Of a DNA stretch of 64,000 nucleotides, positions 24,301-33,300 are shown piece by piece. Position numbers and translations under genes: made by a program. Below the pieces are notes generated by a model that was given only the letters and a program-made list of their open reading frames with translations, did no database searches and was not told the origin of the DNA. Within the stretch, counting starts at the first letter, position 1. Each line of letters opens with the position of its first letter. The stretch is from contig NC_090288.1 of the NCBI RefSeq assembly GCF_037392515.1, positions 57,273,673-57,337,672 on the forward strand, in the 5' to 3' direction. This stretch comes from Haliotis asinina. Taxonomy: Eukaryota; Mollusca; Gastropoda; Lepetellida; Haliotidae.

Positions 24301-27300
24301 GATTCGAGGTTTGAACTCTTCACTCTTGAAAAATTGCAATGCAATGATGCAAGTGATGTGGAAAATATTATTTAAAAGGAGGCATTTTTTTTAAAAAAGG
24401 TTTACATTTTAGTTTTACATTTGGTTTCTGTTCGGAAGAAAAAATATTATTCTCAACATCAAAATGTGATGGGTTAAATGGCTGGATATTGAGACTTAGA
24501 CAGGCTATTTTCTAAGTCCCTTAAATAATTCTGAAAGTTTGCAATCTTTCTTTGTTGGTAATGGTCATCTGTTAATCTCATGGTCATTCTAGGTTTGACC
24601 TTCTGACCACAGCAGCCTATACTTCCTGTAAGAGGTTCTATGGATTGTCTGGTACAGAATCAATTATTTACATACCCGCACCATATAGCTGGAATATTAC
24701 AGAGTGTGGAGTTCAACAACAAACAGACAGACAAACTGTAAGAGGTGATGAAATGGGCCAGTGGTGATTTGTTTTTTATACTCATGATATCAATCACTGG
24801 ATTGTCTGGTCCAGACTTCTTTACAGACCACCATCATATAGTTGGCATATTGTTGAATGTAGGAACCAAGGATAAAAACACACAAAATGCTCAATATAAT
24901 TTTAGAATATATAAATCGAAGACATCAATGGTGTTACTTTCGTTATATGGATGTTACAGTTGTTCATCATTTGGATGCAGTAGGGGAACATAAATAAGGG
25001 TTATTATACCAAAGACATTTATAAGTAATTACTATCATTTCTGACAGCTGTCAGCCCCTCTTTTTAACCAATTACTGCTCTGTTATTGCCTAGGTGAAGA
25101 TAGACTCTCCTCATTCATTTCAAGATATAGCGAGCGTGGTGGCCGTCACTAAATCATATGCCACTACTGAACAGTTTATTGAAGGCAAATACGATATCCA
25201 TGTTCAGAAAATTGGAAACAATTACAAAGCCTACTTGTAAGTTCTCCAGTGTGTGTTTTCCATGACTGTTTTTTATCACCACCAGATGTTAAAGATGGAA
25301 GAATCAAATGTCATTTCATAGCATTCACATATGAACAGTTATTTTAACAATTTTGACAACTTGTGAAAATTTTAAAAATTTTGAACAAAAATTTCATCAG
25401 ATTTCTTTTATTATATTGACTAAAATATAGAGACATGATAGGACGTTTGGTGCTTCCATCTTTCCTTTTTGATCCGATTGGTGCACCTTTGTGACAGAAG
25501 TTGTGCAGTATGTTGTGGATGTGTGATGGGATAATACAGCCCTGTAATTTCAACCTTGTCATCAGTATGTATAAATTTTTATTTCATTATCTCTCAGACA
25601 TTTGAAACAGGTCAATTTAAAATGATAGTTCATTCATGAAATTTTCTTTGGCTTTAATCCAATACTGAATATTGACTTATATGTTGACTTGTATGAGTTA
25701 CAGGTCTGTTACTTCCAAAACGGCATCACATATCCCAAGAGCTTTTCCCAAGTTTTGCATGGGTGCATGGGATTTTATTTCATTATTTTGCCTTTTACAT
25801 CCATATGCCTTCTCTCTGCTCAGGTTAGACTAGGCAGCCATTATGATTTTCAAGACATAGCAGGGGTGGTAGCTGTTACCTCCTGTTATTCCACAACAGA
25901 ACCCTACATTGACAGCAAATACGACCTTCACATTCAGAAGATAGGCAATAAGTACAAGGCATTCATGTAAGTCCCATGACTGTTTGACCTAGTTACATGG
26001 TGAAAGGGCCTGACCTTTATGTAACCTTGACCCTAAAGTGACCTTGTTTTGATATTAATGCACAATGTATGGGCTTTAACTGAATATGTATTCTGTTTAT
26101 TGGTTATTTTTGCATGTAAGTACAGCATGGTTTCTTTGATTTCAAAGCACAAATTAAAGGGAAAGTAATGTATAAGATAATGTAATCTGTATTTTACAGT
26201 ACATTACAATATCTGTCATGTTTGTTAAAACATATGGGATGAAACGAAATTGTTGGTTAAGGGGACTAACTCCATTGTAAAGGAAAACAAACAACCTATG
26301 ACATACATAAGTAGACCTACATGCAGGTGGGATATTGAATTAGTGATAGAAATTAAGTTTCCATTTCTATTTTTTATATTTCACTCACATATGATATTTA
26401 GCTAAATTCTTTTCTTTAATACTTTTTGTGGTATGGTGTGGTGGCTTAATGGGTGAAACATCTGCCTGGCACACTGAAGGCATGGGTTTGATTCCCTCAC
26501 ACAGATACAATATGTGAGACTCATTCCTGGTGTCTCCCACCATGTTTTTGCTGCCACATCGCTGAAAGCACAGGAAAACTGAACTCAATCCCTAATACTA
26601 TTTGTACACTTTTTTTATCAGTTTTTATATCATCAAAATATATTTGTTTGTGCAAGGTATTCAGTTTAACCTTGATTTTTTTTAACAAAATGGTACATGT
26701 ACTTTCATGTTATGCTGGTAATAGAGCTGTGTGAATAATACAATCATTATTACACTATGTAACATTTTTTAACATTTTCCTACATTCAATTGTCATTTGG
26801 GTATTTCTGTTACTATATGCAGACTAAGTATTTGTCAGTCATTCATTCCTGACATAAAAGCTAAAGATGCATGATAATTATGACAAGGGTCAAGGTCGGT
26901 CACCATTCTAGCTGCCTGTTATTGGTGTGGTCCCTGAATGCACTGTGTAGCAGTAGTTCACATAGCTTTGTTGGACAGAATACAGTCATCATTGTGGTGC
27001 CACTAGACTAGAGGAAGTTGTTTGTCAGTCAAACACTTGACTGTAACCTGTATAAATGGTATTTACTTCTGATAACATTCACCATCCATCTAAATCTTTG
27101 ATGGCTTGTAACACTATTAGTTACAGTTGGGTAGAAACATAACAAATTATCTGGTATTTGTGTTTTTGAACAAATTCTGGATAAAGTAATGGGTATGATA
27201 ATGATGTTACCGTGATTCCCAATTATAACGTTTCAAATAATATCAAATGCATGCCGCATCTTAAGTGCATGAATGTCACACAAATTCTGATAGATGACAA

Positions 27301-30300
27301 TACATGCTTGCTTTTATTCACCCCTGTCACTTAAGGATTCTGAAACAGGAAATCCTTAGAAAAGCAGCCAATCTGCTATGCTTGTCTTTCTGTTTGCATC
27401 CTCAGGGCAGAAGATCCTCTGCCCCCTGTGCTTTTACCTGTGAGGTCCTCAGGACAGACTATGTCCTGTACTCTATGCCTGTCTTGCCATGGGATTCTTA
27501 GGGAAGAACATGTCCCTTCCTCTGTGCTTGTCTACCAGAGGAATACTTAGGGTAGAATAGGTCCCCTTCCCTCTAAGATCATCTCTCAGTGAGATATTCA
27601 GAACAAAATATGTCCCCTGTTCTCCATGCTTGTCTATCTGTGGGATACTTAGGGTAGAGTAGATCTATCCCTTTCCTCTAAGCTTAACTCTCTGTGAGAT
27701 CTTCAGGACAGAATCTAGGTTACTAGTCCTCTACAATTGTCTTGCGATGGGATCCTCAGGGCAGAACAGGTCCACTTTCCTGTATGCTCATGTAGGGCCG
27801 AATAAGCCCACAGCTCCACATGTTTTCCACTTTTTGGATTCTGGAGAAGAACAGACCCTTGGTAGCCAGTGATGTATGCAGACTTATGGCTATATATTAC
27901 ATCATGTCATCGGCATGAGAATTGATATAAAGCAATTATGAGCAGAGTAAATATTGAAACTCAGTTCCATATAACATGAATATGCTCCAGGATGAATATT
28001 GCTGACGTGTGAGGAGTTACCTCCCCTTTACAAGGTTCAAACTGGAGCATGAAAAGTACAGGTGATGTCATCTGATTGTTACATCATAGTATCCTATGAC
28101 ATTATAATTTGTATCAGAATTTCACTTCAGCAATATCTCCTAGTGATCCCACAAAGGCAGATTCTCTTGTGAATATGAGATGATAATTCAAGGTGTTATT
28201 AATGGCATGACAAAATTTGGGGAGATTAACAGTATCATTAACGATATTAAATTGTATGATGAATGTCATTATACAAATAAATTTGTAACGGCTCTTTCTT
28301 GAGCAGAGGCAATAGTACATTGCTGCTGTTGTTTGTTGGTTTGTTTATGTAATTGTTACTTCTCTGTTTCACAGTTGCTATGGTAATGCATCATCACTAT
28401 CATCAATCCCATTGTCCGTCACTGTATTCATATTCAACTGCACACGTGTTTAATCCTTTCAACATCAATGTGTTTGCATGATCTGCTGAGACTTGGTTCA
28501 TCGCTTTTTTCTCACCCAGATTGATTTCATATGATGAATATTTCCTATGCCTCAGTTTACTGAATAATAAATGTTATAAGATAGATGTTATGACAAATGA
28601 TCCTGTAATATCATCAGTGTAATGTCAAAAATGGTTACGGTAATGTCGTCTGATATTTAGCAATGATGACATTACAATAATGTCTTAAATAATGTTCATA
28701 ATTATGTCACGTTTTCATGTTATTTGCAGTTTTAGTAAGTGTCAGTTTATGTAGAATATTTTTTGTAATAGTTCAACCGAAACATATATAGTTTATTGGA
28801 AGTATCACAAACTTGTTAAAACAGTTTCTGCATTGTTTATTAATTTAACCCGAAAATGTTTCCATTGATAACTCCAGTGACAAATAGAGATTAAAGTTGC
28901 ACAACAGCGGATGTGTGTACGTGTCATCCAGTGTACATGGGATTAGACCAGTGGCGCATTAATTAAAACTATCTATTAGATAAAGCCAGTCTTGTGTAAA
29001 CTTTTTCTTCAAGTACTGAGTGCAGCATTGCTGTGATGGTTTCACTGTGCCAAGTTTTGTTTATCTGAACACTGCTTCCACTAACCAAGTGTTTCCTGTC
29101 TCCAGGCGGAAGTCTATATCAGGGAACTGGAAGGCCAACACAGGATCAGCCATGTTAGAACAGATTGCCATGAATGAGAGGTGAGGGATGTGTAATGTAA
29201 GATAAAACCAATGTTTGAAATACTTACCTGTCCGACCACCAAGATGTTTTTTTTCAACATGGACTGCCAGTTTCTCAAATTCACTTGCCCGACCGTCAGA
29301 TTAAAATTTAGACATGTATATGAAGATATTCCTGACATTTCAGGATTATAAGCCATTATTAATTTAGTTGTAAAATTAAGTGATGAATTCCAGTTGGAGA
29401 ATAAACTACACCGCTTGTAAATTTAAAGGACAGGTAAGTTTTGGTCAGGGCTGGCAAGTTTTACATCAAACCAGCCCTGTGGTCTGGCTGAAATTTTTAG
29501 GAGCTTCCTAATCCTGATATAAAAAGTGCTATTAGGTGATTGGTGGAGATTGTTAACAAAAACAAGCTGTTGGCATACTACACCTGCAATTTTATGCCTA
29601 TAAATGTAAGGTTGGTTGGCATGACAACAGATTGCATGCATTCTCTGAGTAGATTCAAATTATGGTTACATTAATGCATTTGTCCATAGAGTAGGTTCAG
29701 TATTTGGGTGTATGCCCTTTGTTTAGATCAAGACATGTCAGATGATGTGTCTGTTCTTTGTGTAGATTCAAAACATGGGCAGATGAATGTGCAGAAATGT
29801 TTGGAGGTTTGGACATGGTGGCCGTGGAAGCAATACAAGGCAAGGATGGGAAAGAGTACATCATTGAGGTGAGATTATCATAGCAGTTCAATAATCAATG
29901 AGATTAACTCTTTAAGTAATTTGAGTGAGCTAACATTTTGTACAGGTAAGATTTCAGCATATCATTTAAAAACCTACAACTCATTTATAGAAGTAACATT
30001 GGATTTTCCAAACCAATGACAAATCTGTGGCCAAAGGTGAGTTGGACTGTACAGTTCTGATAATATCCAATGAGCAAGTGTTTATTAGTCACCATCAAGT
30101 AGTGATAATGCCAAGTGTTGCATGTATCTTGTCCACCATGAGCAGTCATTACATACAAATGCAAAGATATATTAGTTTTTCACCTGAAAAACATAGGAAG
30201 ATGTTATATTAGTGACAATATAGAATTATGTTGGACACTTTCTTCTTCTGTTAGTGATATGTATCAAATTGGAATTGTCATGCACATGCCTGCAATAATA

Positions 30301-33300
30301 CTCTGTGATTTCTGAGGCCATTCTGAACATTGTAACCTTGATTGTACAACCTCTTAGCAAGTGTTACCTGATGTTCTGTGGATGGAAGAGCATTGTAGAT
30401 TGTGTTTCATATGTGAAAAGAGCTGGAGGGAGAGAAATATATTGCTTGATAGAGGATGATGTGAGAGTGCATCATGGTCAGTGGATGTTATTCAGTTTGA
30501 AATTTGTACATTTGAGTACATACTAACCATCAAAATTTCATACTCACTAGTGTAAATATAGCCACTGAATTCAGGCAACTGTTCTGAAATAAATATTGCA
30601 AAATATTCCATTCTGTAGGTAGTATATTAGAAAGACCCGTGTGTTGTATACTAGATAACATGGTGGTAACTTGTGGAACACTTTCTGCAGGTGAATGGGT
30701 CATCAATGACCCTGCTGGGCGAGACACAAGAGGAAGACCGCAGACACATAGCCGAGCTGGTCCTCGGCAAAATGCAGATCTACTGTCGACCCACGCCAAC
30801 AATGAGGTAAGTCGAAGTGTGCAGTAGTGGGAGGAGAGGAGGATAGGGTTATTTAGAGGGTAAGGGTCATCTTCTGTATTGTTGGGGATCACAATAATTA
30901 AATGGAAAGCATGTACTGGCTACATGCCTGTGTATTTTGTTGGCAGCAAGACGTCAAGTACAGGAGGACTGATGCACTACGCTATGAACGGCAGCCAGGG
31001 TCCCACCCCACAGATGCCACCACAACAGCAGCAGATGCAACAGAATCAGCAGATGTCCCAGATACAAGGCAACAAGTCAGTGGCAGGAAACTGACATATC
31101 TTTGTAACTCTAATTGGTGTATGAAAGTAGTGCATATTGTGTCTTTCAAACATTTTTCAAACCGAAGTAAAAATTCACATAATAAAACAAAATAGCTTCA
31201 GCAAGTTTGGCTGTCAAACAACACTTTTCCAATGAACTGATTAGTGATTGCAGTTCCTAAATGCACAGGAAAAATATGGTTTCTCAAGCTCTTGCAAGCA
31301 TATTGACTCCAGACTTTGGGATCAGATCTCCTCTCATCCTGTACTTCTCAAGGGCTTACATTTCTAAACCTACTGTAGTCCATGAATCACTAGCTTGCTT
31401 CTGGTCACAAATTACCCACCCAATTTCCATAAAAAGGAAGAGGTCAAGTAAGGTAGCTAGTCTTTCCTAGAATTCAAATGTACCATTGGTTTTTAAAGAC
31501 TGGAACATCCTTACTCAAAAGATTATGCAAATCAGTGTCTTATAGCAAACTTTCTTGATCAGAAAAAAAGTACTGGTTGTCATACTGTTGATATTGTGAA
31601 TAAAACAAAGGCTGGTTTGTAACTCACATTCTGATTGGTTTGTTTCATTGATGAAGGGGCAGATAATTTGAGATAGTAAGTGGGAATGGATCAAGAGGTT
31701 AATGCAGGTTTATGCCAGCCATGGAGATATAGAGGATAGTTTCCCCAAACAACTCCCTCATGTTCCCTGTGTTTATTTAGTCCACAGGGAAATCCTGCCA
31801 ATGCCAGAGGACCAGGAATGATGCCAATTGGAGGTCAAGGTCAGATGGGTTCCTCCCCCATGCCGGTGCCTCAGGTTGGACGAAACCAAAGCATGGATGA
31901 AGAAGACACGATGAAGAACTTAAGGAAGACATTTGCAGGTGGGTGTCCTGTCCATCAGTGTAATACTTTAATTTGCTAGTTGGCCATCAGTGCCTGCTTC
32001 TGCTGCAGGCATTGAAATTTATAGGCCCTAAATGAAATCTGCAGGCCCAATTTGTTGCTGTACTCAGTTTCAAACTGTTTCTAAAAAGTCAATTAGCAAA
32101 GCCTGTGGAGCAGAATTTACAAGTTTATTTATTTGTTGAAGCCATTGTTGACATTCATTGTGCAAATAGCTTAGATATCAGGAAGCTAAACTGTTATCGT
32201 AACATGATGGATCATGGTTGATTTCTGAATGTTAATAAAGGAATAAAACATGGAAAAGATTACAGTTAAGAAAAAATAATTTACTGAAGGCCACAAGGGC
32301 CTGCAAATATGTGGAACTGCCAGCCTGATAAATTAGCAACCAGTGCTGGTCCAGCATTTATTTCAAACACTACTGTCCTGGGGTTGCTACATGATCCAAA
32401 GTTAGGAAACTCGTATTTTGGAAGAAGCGTTAATAAAAAGACAGTAAGAGGCGACTAACAGGATCGAGTGGTCAGGTTCACTGTCTTGGTTGACACATGT
32501 CATCATATACCTGACCGATGCTCATGGTGTTGATCACTGGATTAATATGTTTGGTCCAACTTGAGACCCATGAAGGTCCAGGGTAGAATAGACCTTCAGC
32601 ATCCCATGCTTGCCATAAAAGGCAACTATGCAAGTCATAAGAGGCAAATAATAGGATCGAGTGGTCTGGCTCGCTGACTTGGTTGACATGTCATCAGTTC
32701 CGATCCATGCTCATGTTGTTGATCACTGGATTGTCTGGTCCAAACTCTATTATTTACAGACCACCACCGTATAGCTGGAATATTGCTGAGTGTGGCGTAA
32801 AACTAAACTCACTCCCTCACTTGGTCCCACTTGATTATTTACAGACCAACGCCATATGACTGGAATATTGCTGAGTGCGGCATAAAACTGTACTCACTCA
32901 CTAATAAAAAGGCAGACACTAAACCATGGTGACTGGAAAATAGGTCAGAAACATTACTAAAAGTTGGCCACAGTACCAGGATCCTCACAGAAACAGCATG
33001 TGCTGTGAAAAGGGCCCTTGTCTGAGAAGGGGAAACAATCGCAAGGGATGGGCTCATTCAAAATCAATGTCTTTCATTTCCCTTTCTTACCCCGTATGGT
33101 TTTGGTGACCCATTCATGGGTCTTTTCAAATGACTTCTGGTACCTCAGTATTGTAGCATAAGTGGCATGTAATGGATGGGTCATCAGATGTCGATCATTG
33201 CTCACAATATTAATCACTGGATTCTAGTTTGGGTTCAGTCACAACAACAAACAAAAACCCACGTAGCCTCAACCCTAAAACTCCCAAAACATTCTGCAGC

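Larger units (their letters stand above)
25967..29105 (+). other. Synapsin intron after alternative exon B
   Basis: Holds a SINE-like copy (26428-26592) and a degenerate 65-70 bp tandem repeat (27370-27840). Otherwise AT-rich without exons. Confidence 0.5.
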
